A DNA stretch of 35,758 nt from Paenibacillus sp. MZ04-78.2 (GCF_024213375.1 NZ_JANAVJ010000014.1:1-35758), one strand, 5' to 3'; positions 17,145 to 26,177 are shown, counted from the first letter of the stretch. Notes: a model not told the origin generated them from the letters alone. A program made the numbers and translations.

Positions 17145-18551
17145 ATGCGGCGTCGCCGTTTGACTATGATTGCGGTTATATGTCTTGTCGCGGGCTTGAC
17201 CAGCCTGTTTGGTTACCGGTACATTTCGGCAGACAGGACGACGGATCGCGTCGCCTATATGCCGGCGGAGACCGATCAGGTGCTGGCCAATCCGTACATG
17301 GGTTTTGTCGTTGACGCCAAATATGACGATGCCAAGCAGCCTTTCCGGCTTGCGCACGCCAATCTCACATGGCGCGAGCTTGAGCCCGACAAAGGAAAAT
17401 ACGCCTTTGACGCCATCGAGAAAAAGTTCAATTTCCGCTTGTGGAAAGAAAGAGGGGTCAAGCTCGTGATGCGGGTGGTGCTCGATTATCCGAGAGATAC
17501 CAGCCACATGGATATTCCGGACTGGTTGTATGAGGAGATCGGGAAGAGCGGGGAATGGTACGATACGGACTACGGCAAAGGATTTAGTCCCGATTATACT
17601 AGCCCCGTGCTTATCGAAAATCACGAACGTTTGATTCGGGCTCTGTCGGAGCGTTATAATAACGACCCGCTGATTGCTTTTGTACAGCTCGGCAGCATCG
17701 GCCACTGGGGAGAATGGCACACCCGCAACGACGATGAATTACGCATACCGTTTCCGAAAGAACCCATTTCCGATCAATATGCAGGACATTACGTCCGCTA
17801 TTTCACCAATAAGCATCTGATGATGCGGCGGCCGCACGAGATCGCCCTGAAGAACGGGATGGGTCTGTTCAACGATGCCTTCGGCAAGCGGGAATCGACC
17901 GTCGACGGGTTCTTGCGCTGGTACACGGAAGGCTACACTTCTTGGCTTACCGGGGAAAAGGAGCCGGCCATGCCCGACTTTTGGACGAAGGCGCCGAGCG
18001 GCGGGGAGTTTGCGAGCGAAAAAAAATATATGGGCGATTCTTCCATGGAGGAAACGCTGCGGCAAGCGCGTTTGACCCACGTTTCCATGATGGGGCCCAA
18101 CGCGCCTGCCCGCGAAAAACCAGGCGGCCCTTTGCAGTCCAATATCGACCGGTTTCTCAAAACGATCGGGTATCGGTTCGTCATTGCCAAAGCATCGCAC
18201 GAGAAGGAAGCGAAGACCGGTGATCGCTTGAACGTCACGATCAGCCTCGTGAATCGGGGGGTAGCTCCGTTTTATTTCTCCTGGCCGTTCGAGCTGTCGC
18301 TGGCCGATAGCAATGGCGAGATCGTCGCCAAGGCAACAAGCAAAGCCGATATTCGCCAATGGCTGCCCGGAGAGCGGCAAGTATCGGACAAGCTCCCGAT
18401 TCCAAGCGGCCTGAAGCCGGGAGAATATACCGTCCATGCAGCTATTTTGGACCCGGAAACCGGAAAACCGGGGATTGATTTTGCGATTGACGGCAGACGG
18501 GCCGACGGACGGTATGCGTTAGGCACGGTTACGGTAATTCCCGGGAAATAA
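17145..18551 (+). CDS. DUF4832 family protein, glycoside hydrolase-like, membrane anchored
   Basis: A 468-residue protein with one N-terminal anchor or signal helix (RRRRLTMIAVICLVAGLTSL). The body resembles a beta/alpha barrel of the DUF4832 family: NPYMGFVVDAKYDD, LTWRELEPDKGKYAFDAIE, KLVMRVVLDYP and FVQLGSIGHWGEWHTR, whose Glu190 sits where the acid of clan-A glycosidases would be. The last ~110 residues form a beta-sandwich (TGDRLNVTISLVNRGVAPFYFSWPFEL...). It is divergent from the pel operon, whose deacetylase has lost the hydrolase domain of Pseudomonas PelA. I infer a possible Pel-processing glycosidase; no activity is established for it. ATG 17145 has AGGAGGGG at 6 bases. Confidence 0.8.
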   Translation: MRRRRLTMIAVICLVAGLTSLFGYRYISADRTTDRVAYMPAETDQVLANPYMGFVVDAKYDDAKQPFRLAHANLTWRELEPDKGKYAFDAIEKKFNFRLWKERGVKLVMRVVLDYPRDTSHMDIPDWLYEEIGKSGEWYDTDYGKGFSPDYTSPVLIENHERLIRALSERYNNDPLIAFVQLGSIGHWGEWHTRNDDELRIPFPKEPISDQYAGHYVRYFTNKHLMMRRPHEIALKNGMGLFNDAFGKRESTVDGFLRWYTEGYTSWLTGEKEPAMPDFWTKAPSGGEFASEKKYMGDSSMEETLRQARLTHVSMMGPNAPAREKPGGPLQSNIDRFLKTIGYRFVIAKASHEKEAKTGDRLNVTISLVNRGVAPFYFSWPFELSLADSNGEIVAKATSKADIRQWLPGERQVSDKLPIPSGLKPGEYTVHAAILDPETGKPGIDFAIDGRRADGRYALGTVTVIPGK

Positions 18552-18562
18552 AATGTAGAAAA

Positions 18563-19333
18563 TTAGCTGTACAATGACAGCTTCGGCAAATTGCCGGTAA
18601 AACGGTACAATTGTGCGGCGCGCTGCGAGTAACGGTTCGATTTCTTCGGTTCCCCGCGCGCGTCCCGGATTTCCTCCAATACCCCGCTGCGGCTCTGGGT
18701 CGATTTCATCTTGCGGATGAAATTCGCTTCCTCGAAGTCCGGCACCACTGTCCGGATGACCTGATACAGCTCGCCGAGCGTGAATTCGTCCGGCAGAAAC
18801 TCCCCGGCAATCGGGGTGACCAGCATACTTTGTCTGACCCGCTCCAGCGCATCCGAAAGAATCCGCCTGTGGTCGAAGGCCAGCTCCAGCCGGGTCAGCG
18901 CTTCAGATACCGGGAACAGCGCCACCTCCGCCGCATCGTCGGCAGCGGCCCGCGCGGCCAAATAGTTTTCATGCACCAGTGCGAAGAACGCATGGGAAAT
19001 AATCCACCCCCGCGGGTCCCGGCCCGGATCGCTGTATACGTTGAAATATTCCATGTGAACGCCGTCCACACCGGTCTCTTCCTGCAGCTCGCGCCTCGCG
19101 GTCTCGTACATCGACTCCGTCTCCCGGGAGAAGCCTCCGGGCAGCGCCCACATGCCCTCGTACGGCCACACCTTCCGCTTGATGAGCAGCACCTGCAGCT
19201 CCCGCTTCGGCAGCGATTTCGTCGCCGTCGGCTGCGGCTCGGACGTAATGGTGAAGATGACGATATCCGCCGGCGCTCCGTCCGGCGTCCGGTATTTACT
19301 TGCCGTATAGTTCGAACCGTTTTCCATGGTCAT
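18563..19333 (-). CDS. nrtR: NrtR-type regulator: Nudix domain with C-terminal winged helix
   Basis: NrtR proteins repress NAD genes and let go of DNA when they bind ADP-ribose or related ligands. The 256-residue protein has a Nudix fold (about 20-160) and a winged-helix C-terminus: FTLGELYQVIRTVVPDFEEANFIRKM and RAAQLYRF are typical. The Nudix box GFSRETESMYETARREL plus QEETGV fits GX5EX7REUXEEXGU completely, unlike many NrtR regulators where it is degenerate, so it may also hydrolyse a ligand. ATG 19333 is taken because AAGGAGG lies 9 bases upstream. A partial copy of its 3' end and its promoter precede pnuC at 4809-4932. It converges on the DUF4832 gene with 11 bases between the stops. Confidence 0.9.
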   Translation of the reverse strand: MTMENGSNYTASKYRTPDGAPADIVIFTITSEPQPTATKSLPKRELQVLLIKRKVWPYEGMWALPGGFSRETESMYETARRELQEETGVDGVHMEYFNVYSDPGRDPRGWIISHAFFALVHENYLAARAAADDAAEVALFPVSEALTRLELAFDHRRILSDALERVRQSMLVTPIAGEFLPDEFTLGELYQVIRTVVPDFEEANFIRKMKSTQSRSGVLEEIRDARGEPKKSNRYSQRAAQLYRFTGNLPKLSLYS

Positions 19334-19363
19334 GCCGCGCCTCCTCCTTTTACTCCTCATTCA

Positions 19364-19399
19364 ATAATATCATTATGACATTTTTGATTCATTTGTCAA
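19364..19399 (-). promoter_or_regulatory. nrtR promoter with candidate autoregulatory operator
   Basis: TTGACA (19399-19394) and CATAAT (19377-19372) on the minus strand are 16 bases apart. The -10 overlaps the perfect palindrome ATAAT-ATC-ATTAT (19364-19376). The same arrangement stands before pnuC. It lies about 30 bases upstream of the nrtR start codon. Confidence 0.6.
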
Positions 19400-19405
19400 G
19401 ACCGC

Positions 19406-19436
19406 AAAAAAACTGCCGCTCGCAAAAGAACGGCAG
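19406..19436 (-). terminator. Rho-independent terminator of the catabolic operon
   Basis: On the minus strand CTGCCG (19436-19431) pairs with CGGCAG (19418-19413), and seven T residues (19412-19406) follow. It lies about 40 bases past the stop of the PIG-L gene and closes the long minus-strand block before the nrtR promoter. Confidence 0.85.
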
Positions 19437-19477
19437 GAATAACTTCGGGAATCCGTCTATTCAGTTGTCGGTGCCCG

Positions 19478-20227
19478 CTAGTTCAAATCCATCGTCGGCA
19501 GCTCGTTCAAAGCCGTCTCCGTCATGTCTTGAACGTGCTTGCCGTTGGCGCGAACCAAGGTGTAATATTCGTAGTTTCGGATCACCGTGAAGTCGTCTTC
19601 CATCACGCCGGGATAGGCGCGGTTCACCGAGTAAACCTGACTCCGATAAGCCTGCAAAGCCCGCCCCTTGTGCAAACGAAAGTCGCTAATATCGACCCGC
19701 GCCGTAATCGCGCACGTATGCTTCGGTCCCGTATCCTGACAGTGGTCATAATAATGAGGAATCGAGGTGTAATATAAAGATGGCCGCCGCCCCTCCGAGT
19801 ACTGCGCTTCCGCCAACACGACCGCCTTCTCCGTCGCTTGGGAAATCGCGATATGATCGGGATGCCCTGTGACCCCGTCCGGCGGGAACGTCAGAATCGC
19901 ATCCGGTTTCAGCTCCACAATGGTCGCGCGAATCCGCTCCGTCAACGCTTCCGGATCAAGCGACTTTAATTCGCCGTCCGGATAACGGTACAGAATCAGC
20001 TCGGATACGCCGAGCACGGAGCACGCGCTGCGCAGCTCCTCTTCCCGGTGCCGGGCCAGCTCTTCGCGGGTGGCGAATTGAAACTCGCCCGACTTGCCCT
20101 TGCATCCCGATGTGGCGCACGCCAGAACGACCTCGTGGCCCGTGCTGCTGAGCTTGGCGATCGTCCCTCCGGCTGCAAAGGATTCGTCGTCGGGATGGGC
20201 GAAAACGAATAACCATCTTTTCTTCAT
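19478..20227 (-). CDS. PIG-L (LmbE-like) N-deacetylase, cytoplasmic
   Basis: Zinc-dependent deacetylase family acting on N-acetylglucosamine conjugates (GlcNAc-PI, mycothiol and bacillithiol precursors). The 249-residue protein has the metal motif HPDDE (residues 11-15) and the second motif GHPDH (121-125). It has no signal peptide. Bacillithiol BshB is a relative, but here the gene is the last member of a 12-kb catabolic-looking operon, which suggests use of an imported amino-sugar conjugate. AAGGGGA precedes ATG 20227. Confidence 0.88.
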   Translation of the reverse strand: MKKRWLFVFAHPDDESFAAGGTIAKLSSTGHEVVLACATSGCKGKSGEFQFATREELARHREEELRSACSVLGVSELILYRYPDGELKSLDPEALTERIRATIVELKPDAILTFPPDGVTGHPDHIAISQATEKAVVLAEAQYSEGRRPSLYYTSIPHYYDHCQDTGPKHTCAITARVDISDFRLHKGRALQAYRSQVYSVNRAYPGVMEDDFTVIRNYEYYTLVRANGKHVQDMTETALNELPTMDLN

Positions 20228-20268
20228 TCCCCTTCAGCCTCCTGTTGTTCGTATCAGTTCGTATCGTA

Positions 20269-21261
20269 CTACGCTTCCGTGGGCGTCTGCGCTTGCAAAT
20301 AGGAGAGCCCCATGGCCGTTACGCCGTAAATCGGCTCTTTCCGGGCCTCGTCCGGTTGTACCTGCGGGGCATACGCTTGGATTTTGCGCATCAGCAGCTC
20401 CCGGACGTGTCCTTCGTTCTGCAGCACGCCGCCCTGTAATATCATTGTAAAAGGTTTGTCTAGGAACGACAAGTGCCGTATCACCGCGGCGACGCCGATG
20501 AACAGCTCGTGGGCCGCCGCCTCAAGAATCCGCTGCGCTTCCAGATCCCCGGCCGAAGCGGCCTGCCCGACGACGCGGGAAAGCTCGCTCAATTTCTCGA
20601 CGGAATAGTCCGGACCGTACATCCAGTTGAACAAGTCCTCTTCATGGCCCATCCCCAAATGCGGCAGCACCCATTCGCCAAGCCGAGTGCCCTCCTCCCT
20701 GCCGTCATAGGCTTTGAGAATTGCCATCACCGCCTGCTTGCCGATCCAGTAGCCGCTGCCTTCGTCTCCGACGCGGTGGCCCCAGCCTCCGGCTCTGGCT
20801 GTCTGTCCCTGCTCGTTGATCCCGAAGATGATGGAGCCTGTTCCAGCAATGGCCAGAATCCCCGGCTGGCCGCCTGTTGCGCCGAGCAAGGCGGCGTAGC
20901 CGTCGTTTTCCACGATCAGATGCTTGACCCGGATCGGCAGCCGCTCCAACACTTCCTGCACCAGTCCGGTAATCACGCGCCGGTCGTATTCCGTATCCAG
21001 CCCCGCCAGGGCGAACACGGCGCACTCCACCTCGATCTCCGCCGGCGGCAGGCCGCTATCGTTCTTTTGTCGCAAATCCGCGATTGCTTCTTCGATCCCA
21101 AACACCAGTTCGCGTATCGCACCGTCTTTCCCGATGCCCTGGTAATTGGACGAGCCGCCTTTGCCTTGCCCGAGCACGTTGCCCTGCCGGTCCATGAAGA
21201 CGACAAGACATTTCGTCCCTCCGCCGTCAATCGCCAGCAGAGGGATGCTGCGTTTTCCCAT
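20269..21261 (-). CDS. BadF/BadG-type sugar kinase (N-acetylglucosamine kinase-like)
   Basis: ASKHA-fold ATPase, predicted to phosphorylate an amino sugar. The 330-residue protein has phosphate-1 motif DGGGTK (12-17), AIAGTGSIIFG (phosphate 2), IVENDGYAALLGA and the adenosine-binding ILQGGVLQN. The length and the HRVGDEGSGYWIGKQA segment match bacterial GlcNAc kinases of this family. ATG 21261 shares one base with the stop of the lyase gene (TGATG), so the two are translationally coupled; the frame upstream has no ribosome site of its own. Confidence 0.87.
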   Translation of the reverse strand: MGKRSIPLLAIDGGGTKCLVVFMDRQGNVLGQGKGGSSNYQGIGKDGAIRELVFGIEEAIADLRQKNDSGLPPAEIEVECAVFALAGLDTEYDRRVITGLVQEVLERLPIRVKHLIVENDGYAALLGATGGQPGILAIAGTGSIIFGINEQGQTARAGGWGHRVGDEGSGYWIGKQAVMAILKAYDGREEGTRLGEWVLPHLGMGHEEDLFNWMYGPDYSVEKLSELSRVVGQAASAGDLEAQRILEAAAHELFIGVAAVIRHLSFLDKPFTMILQGGVLQNEGHVRELLMRKIQAYAPQVQPDEARKEPIYGVTAMGLSYLQAQTPTEA

Positions 21262-22769
21262 CAGGAACCACTCCACTCCGTCATGACTTGGTCCAGATGC
21301 TCCATCGCCCGCTGAATTTTGCCCTGCGCTTGTCCCAGCCAATTCAGATGTGCTTGATGCTGAACCATGCGGAGGTCGATCATGCGGTTGATTTCCTTCG
21401 GACTCGGTCCTCCCGGCAGCGAGCGGATTTCCACAAAATGCTCGGGATCGAGCGCCTGGCGCAGCGTTTCTTCGGTAAGCGACGTATCCCGTCCGATGTG
21501 GCGGCGCGCGCTTTCGTTGACGATAGACAGCGTAATTTCGTTGGCCGCCAGACCTTGCGCCAGAGACAGCTTCACGACGTCGCTGACGATATGGTGGGCT
21601 TTTCTGAACGACAAGCCGTCCGTCCGCACCAGCGTATCCGCCAGCTCGGTCACCGTGGCGAAGCTTCCCTTCGTCCGTTCGCGCAGCACCTCTTTGTTCA
21701 CTTCCATCGTGCCGACGACGGCGGCGAACAAACGGTACATTTTGTCCATGATGTCAAGGCTTCGCCAAGCGTAAGGCTGCATATCGTCCTCGGTGTCCAC
21801 AATGTCGCCGAACGGCGTATTATGAATCATCGACAGCACCGTGTTCGTGTTGCCTACGCAGCTCGACAGCAAGGCGCGCATATGCTCGAACGAGACGGGA
21901 TTGCGCTTCTGCGGCATGATCGAGCTGATCTGTACGTACGGAGCCGCCACTTTCAGCGCGCCGAACTCCTGCGTGCACCACAGCAGCATGTCTTGCACGA
22001 CCCGGCCCAGGTTGATCGCCGCCAATTGCACGGCCGTCGCCACTTCGCCCAAGTAATCGGCCCCGCCGATCGCGTCGTACGAATTGTCGATCAGCTCGTC
22101 GAAGGCAAGCAGCTCCATCATGTGCTCCCGGCTGATCGCAAAGCCCGACGTCGTCAGCGCCGCCGCCCCCATGCTGCTCCGGTTGCAGTTCGCATAAGAC
22201 GCCATGATCCGGCGTATATCCCGGTTGAGCGAATCGACGACCGCCATAAAATAGTGCGCAAGCGTCGTCGGCTGAGCCTGCTGCGTATGCGTGTAGCCGA
22301 TCATCAGCGTATCCGCATGGTCTCTGGCGAACAGGAGCAGCTGCTCATTGAGCTTCAGCGCAGAGGTCAGCGTCACGATCAGCTTCTCCCGCAGCACCAT
22401 CCGGTAGATGGAAATGCCCATGTCGTTGCGGCTTCGCGCCAGATGCAAATTGCCGGCGATATCGCCCGCATGCTCCAGCATTTGATGCTCGACCTGAAAG
22501 AACAAATCCTCGAACTGCCCCGTGTAGCTCGCTTGGCGGAGCGCCTCCGGGTGGATCGACCGGATCGCTTTGGCGATCTGCTTCGCTTCGCCCGCCGTCA
22601 CCAGCTTTTGCTTCTCCAGCATGATCAGATGAGCCTTGTTGATGGCCATCATCGGGCCCAGCAAATGGGTCTTGGCTTCATTAAAAGCCGGCTCCAGCAC
22701 AACCTCCGTATACGTTTTGCCGGGAAACGTCGTCCCTTCGGTCTCCATCCATTGCTCGCGATATCCCAT
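21261..22769 (-). CDS. Argininosuccinate lyase-like enzyme (fumarase/aspartase superfamily), likely not ArgH
   Basis: Superfamily members break C-N or C-O bonds by beta-elimination, commonly releasing fumarate. The 502-residue protein has the signature SSIMPQKRNP (about 278-290, with the catalytic serine loop), HLARSRNDMG, and IGYTHTQQAQPTT carrying the catalytic-base region. The N-terminus (MGYREQWMETEGTTFPGKTYTEVVLEP) lacks the usual WGGRF opening of biosynthetic ArgH, and there is no argG next to it. Its neighbours are a creatininase, a sugar kinase and deacetylases. I infer a catabolic lyase acting on a dicarboxylate-substituted amine or similar. GGAGG lies 9 bases before ATG 22769. Confidence 0.85.
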   Translation of the reverse strand: MGYREQWMETEGTTFPGKTYTEVVLEPAFNEAKTHLLGPMMAINKAHLIMLEKQKLVTAGEAKQIAKAIRSIHPEALRQASYTGQFEDLFFQVEHQMLEHAGDIAGNLHLARSRNDMGISIYRMVLREKLIVTLTSALKLNEQLLLFARDHADTLMIGYTHTQQAQPTTLAHYFMAVVDSLNRDIRRIMASYANCNRSSMGAAALTTSGFAISREHMMELLAFDELIDNSYDAIGGADYLGEVATAVQLAAINLGRVVQDMLLWCTQEFGALKVAAPYVQISSIMPQKRNPVSFEHMRALLSSCVGNTNTVLSMIHNTPFGDIVDTEDDMQPYAWRSLDIMDKMYRLFAAVVGTMEVNKEVLRERTKGSFATVTELADTLVRTDGLSFRKAHHIVSDVVKLSLAQGLAANEITLSIVNESARRHIGRDTSLTEETLRQALDPEHFVEIRSLPGGPSPKEINRMIDLRMVQHQAHLNWLGQAQGKIQRAMEHLDQVMTEWSGS

Positions 22770-22773
22770 AGCG

Positions 22774-23538
22774 TTATTTGGCCTCCCTATTGTTTCCTGT
22801 TCTCATATCCAGCCATTCTTTCATGAGCAAGTTCATATTGCGGCTTGCTTCTTCGACGATACGCTCTCCCGCCTCCAAGGAGCACTGCCGGATGCGGCCC
22901 GTATAGCCGTCCCAGCCTTGGGGGGTTCCTTCCACCAAGACGTAAGGCAAGGGAGATAAAGGAGGACATGAATCTAATTCCAAGTCCGATTCCTGCACGA
23001 TCACCATGTCCGGGCGAAACGCCTTCACAGCCGACATCTCGTACGGACCGCCGTGCCCTCTTCCCGCCATCCCTTGGAACAGCCCTAACCGCTGCGTAAA
23101 ATCGACGGTCGCCATCTGCCACCAGTTGATCAGAAGAAAGCTGGCGTCGGGGTAGGTGCCGGTCACCGCTTCGGCGACGGTCCGGGACGGGCCCATATTG
23201 GCGTCGTGGGCGTTCAGCAGCACGATATTGCAGATGCCGAGCCGGCAGATGCCTTCGACCACATCGGTTAGATAGTCGATAAAAATCGAGGGCCGGACCG
23301 ATATCGTTCCGGGATAATGCTGCGTTTTGCCCGGGCAGGCCGAGTACGGTACCGTCGGATAGATCAAAGGATGCAGCGAGGCATCGATCCGTTCGGCGAA
23401 GCCGTCCGCCAAGATCGTATCGGTCCCGAGTGGGGAATGCGGACCATGGTATTCCACCGAACCCAGAGGGACGACGGCGAATTGCGCGCGCTCCGTCACT
23501 TGACCGATCTCCCGCCCGTGAACTCCGATCACATTCAT
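22774..23538 (-). CDS. Creatininase-family metal-dependent amidohydrolase
   Basis: The family hydrolyses cyclic amides, formamides and related C-N bonds with two metal ions. The 254-residue protein has GSVEYHGPHSPLGTD (E29, H31, D40 as probable ligands), LNAHDAN (H111; the more common version is NGHGGN) and GRGHGGPYEMS (H162, E167). It lies 4 bases upstream of the lyase gene. Substrate unknown; creatinine itself is unlikely in this context. The start is ATG 23538, with AAGGAG only 3 bases away; GTG two codons later would give better spacing and cannot be excluded. Confidence 0.87.
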   Translation of the reverse strand: MNVIGVHGREIGQVTERAQFAVVPLGSVEYHGPHSPLGTDTILADGFAERIDASLHPLIYPTVPYSACPGKTQHYPGTISVRPSIFIDYLTDVVEGICRLGICNIVLLNAHDANMGPSRTVAEAVTGTYPDASFLLINWWQMATVDFTQRLGLFQGMAGRGHGGPYEMSAVKAFRPDMVIVQESDLELDSCPPLSPLPYVLVEGTPQGWDGYTGRIRQCSLEAGERIVEEASRNMNLLMKEWLDMRTGNNREAK

Positions 23539-23567
23539 ATGCTCCTTAAACCTCGCTTCTTCATCGT

Positions 23568-23600
23568 ATGGGGGAGGCCCCCGAAGGGTCCCCGCCCCAT
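23568..23600 (-). other. Imperfect GC-rich hairpin between the secreted PIG-L and creatininase genes
   Basis: ATGGGG (23568-23573) pairs with CCCCAT (23595-23600) and further G/C runs pair inside. No T-run follows on either strand, so it is more likely an mRNA-stabilising or attenuating structure than a terminator. Confidence 0.4.
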
Positions 23601-23627
23601 GCTGTAATGTTTGCTTTCGCGATGCAA

Positions 23628-26177
23628 TTACTGCTTTTGACTAATCATATTCACAAACATGCGGATTGAGCCCGGAACCAAAGCCGGAATCTCGCGGTAC
23701 CACACTAACGAGCTGTAAGTATATACCCCTTTGCCATACTGCGCGGTGAGGAATGTGCCGGTAAACTCCTTCTCGCCCGGGTCCCCGTTCGAGATAAGCG
23801 CCGTATACTCCTTGCCCCATTCCGATGGATTGTAAGCGGAGCGGTCTTGAATCCAGTTGCTCCAATCCTGCTCCGTAATCTTGTTCGGCGAATTGAACAT
23901 CGGATGATCCGGAGTCAGCATCGTCACTTTGGAATTCTCGTCCGTTACGCGCCACTGGATGAGCGGAGAGCCGATTTTGATCGGGTACGGAGCAAGCTCC
24001 GGCGACCATTTGTCTTCCGGCTTATGATATTGGACGACGAGATTGCCGCCATTTTGAACGTAGCTCAGCAAGCGCTGGTTGCTCGGAATCAATTCCGGAC
24101 GGAACGCGTAAGCGCGAATGCCCAGCACGATTGTGTCATATTGGGAAAGATCCCCGTATTGGATATCCTTCGCTTCCAGCTTTACGACATCGACGCCCAC
24201 TTGACGCAAGTATTGATCAATGTTGTCGAAGCCGCTGGAGACGTAGCCTACCTTCAATTTGTCCGGAACCTTCAGGTCGAAGGCCTGGATTTTCAGCTCG
24301 GCCGGCTGCACCATGTACGTCTTGCCGATATGCGGATATTCGATGACCTGCGCGCCCTGCGTATTCCGCACATCGCCGTTCTTCGCGACGGCCGTCACGG
24401 TGAATTTACCCGGCGCGACGTTCGAAGCGGCCTTGACCGTGAACGCGACGGACTTCGTTTCGCCTTTGGCCGCAAAGCTCAGCTCTTCGGCCGCCGGCTC
24501 CGCCGTCCAGCCTTCCGGCACGTTCAGCGACACCGTCGCTTTGGAAGCGCCCGGCGTATAGTTGCGCACGGTGACTTTCACCGGAATCGGCTCTTGCGAT
24601 TTGAGCGTATTCAGAATCGTTGCGCTCGGGCTGAGCGACATCGAATACGGAGGCAGCACGGCTACGGCGTTCTGCGGCGTGACCTTCAGCGTCGTTGCCG
24701 TATCGTACGCCTGGTATTCCACCTTCGCGTTGAACACCGAAGGATCGTAAGGCTTGAACAGCGGTGCGTTCGCCGGAATCGTCACCTCGAAGGTAGCCGA
24801 TGCCGTCTCGTTGTAGCCTAATTGCTCGAAGCTCGTCGCTCCGGCCGGCTTCGCCGTCCAGCCTGCGGGCACGTTCAGGCTCAGGTTGATTTTGTTCAAT
24901 TTCACGTAACCGCCGTTGAAGGCCGACACGGTGACCTTCGTCGTCTGACCGGCAACCAGCTCGCTTGTAGCCGGCTTGACCTTCGCCACGACGGACGCCG
25001 ATTCCATGCTCGCTTTATTCAACTGCTCTTCTTTGACATGAAGACGGTGGAGCAGATCCTCCTTGGTCGCCGCCTCCAAGCCGGATGCTTTGACGTCGGC
25101 CAGCGCCGTCTGGACGTCCGCTTTCATGTCATGGACTTCCTTCAGCACCTTGGCAAAGCTCGGGTAAGCGGCAACGACTTCGTCCGCATCCTTTTGCAGC
25201 TCGCGCAGATGCTTGACGATCTTGTTGTCTTTGCCCTTCGCATCGATTTCTTTCGCCAAGTCCTCGAAGGTGAAGGCGATGCCGTCGAAGAAGTCTTTTT
25301 CCTTGTCCGCCGATTTCACCGCACTCAGATCCAGCTTGTAGTAATTGCTGAACAGATCGCCTTGTACGGGGCCTTCGTCATACACCTTCCCCATGCCCTG
25401 ACTCTTGTGCATGAAGCGGGATTCTTCCCCAAGCTGGAGATAAGACGCCCCATAAATTTCGTTGTAATCCCCGATCGGCGCGTTCACGGTGTAATCCTTG
25501 GCATTGGCAGGCAAATACAGCTTCTTGATCTGCCAAGGCTGAAGCCCTTGTTTCAGATGTTCAGGGAAAATATCCGGGTTCGCGGCATCTTTGAACGCCC
25601 GAACGGTAAGGACGTTGATCGTTCGGTGATGCCCGTGCGTGGAAGCTTCATTCAAAAATGAAGGAATGATCACATCCGGACGCAGCTCGCGAATTTTGCG
25701 AATCAATCGTTCGTAAGCGACCGAGTCGCCCCATTTCTCCAGCGTTTCCTCTACGCTCTTGGAAAAGCCAAAATCGTAGATCGGATCGTCCAACTGCTCG
25801 CCCAGCATGCCCAACGTTACATTGGTGATTTTGGACGCTTCTTGCAGCTCGCGGGTCCGAATGATGCCGAGGGCTTGCCCCAGCTCGCTCCCGATTTCGT
25901 TCTGTCCCCCTTCTCCCCGGACAGCGATGACGCTGGAGGTGTTTACCCCTCTCCCCAAGGAAAGATACGCCAAGGTCGCGCTGTGTTCATCGTCCGGGTG
26001 CGCCCCTGTGTTCATCGCCCTGGCAATCGTGGTCAGCGGTTTAATCGACTTCCACAGATCGACGACGCCCCGGTCCGCATACGCGGGCTGAGCTTGCGCG
26101 GGCAGCAGCATGCCGCCCGCCAGTACAGCGCTCATGACAATAGAACAAAACTTTGAGGTCGACTTACCCTTGATCAT
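23628..26177 (-). CDS. Secreted PIG-L deacetylase with NEW3-like and GATase-like C-terminal domains
   Basis: An 849-residue exported enzyme. A signal peptide (to about AYA, residue 34) is followed by a PIG-L domain with GAHPDDEHSA (metal motif HPDDE at 60-64) and STHGHHRT near 190 as the second metal site. A helical, lysine-rich section (about 300-400) precedes two beta-sandwich repeats (NLSLNVPAGWTAKP; SLNVPEGWTAEP, NEW3/NPCBM-associated type). The end (KLKVGYVSSGFDNIDQYLRQVGVDV... to NLVVQYHKPEDKW) resembles a glutamine-amidotransferase-like Rossmann domain. It should deacetylate a glycan or conjugate outside the cell before import by the adjacent ABC transporter. AGGAGG precedes ATG 26177. 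Confidence 0.87.
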   Translation of the reverse strand: MIKGKSTSKFCSIVMSAVLAGGMLLPAQAQPAYADRGVVDLWKSIKPLTTIARAMNTGAHPDDEHSATLAYLSLGRGVNTSSVIAVRGEGGQNEIGSELGQALGIIRTRELQEASKITNVTLGMLGEQLDDPIYDFGFSKSVEETLEKWGDSVAYERLIRKIRELRPDVIIPSFLNEASTHGHHRTINVLTVRAFKDAANPDIFPEHLKQGLQPWQIKKLYLPANAKDYTVNAPIGDYNEIYGASYLQLGEESRFMHKSQGMGKVYDEGPVQGDLFSNYYKLDLSAVKSADKEKDFFDGIAFTFEDLAKEIDAKGKDNKIVKHLRELQKDADEVVAAYPSFAKVLKEVHDMKADVQTALADVKASGLEAATKEDLLHRLHVKEEQLNKASMESASVVAKVKPATSELVAGQTTKVTVSAFNGGYVKLNKINLSLNVPAGWTAKPAGATSFEQLGYNETASATFEVTIPANAPLFKPYDPSVFNAKVEYQAYDTATTLKVTPQNAVAVLPPYSMSLSPSATILNTLKSQEPIPVKVTVRNYTPGASKATVSLNVPEGWTAEPAAEELSFAAKGETKSVAFTVKAASNVAPGKFTVTAVAKNGDVRNTQGAQVIEYPHIGKTYMVQPAELKIQAFDLKVPDKLKVGYVSSGFDNIDQYLRQVGVDVVKLEAKDIQYGDLSQYDTIVLGIRAYAFRPELIPSNQRLLSYVQNGGNLVVQYHKPEDKWSPELAPYPIKIGSPLIQWRVTDENSKVTMLTPDHPMFNSPNKITEQDWSNWIQDRSAYNPSEWGKEYTALISNGDPGEKEFTGTFLTAQYGKGVYTYSSLVWYREIPALVPGSIRMFVNMISQKQ

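Noticed and set aside
19478..20227. Assignment of the cytoplasmic PIG-L protein as bacillithiol BshB
   Set aside because: The family fits, but no bshA or bshC is nearby and the gene belongs to a catabolic block with a second PIG-L gene.
21288..22826. A 512-codon open frame antisense to the lyase gene
   Set aside because: It mirrors the lyase codons, is rich in arginine and histidine, matches no family and has no ribosome site. The same applies to the long antisense frames at 41-1159, 2123-3361, 26413-27990 and opposite the adhesin.
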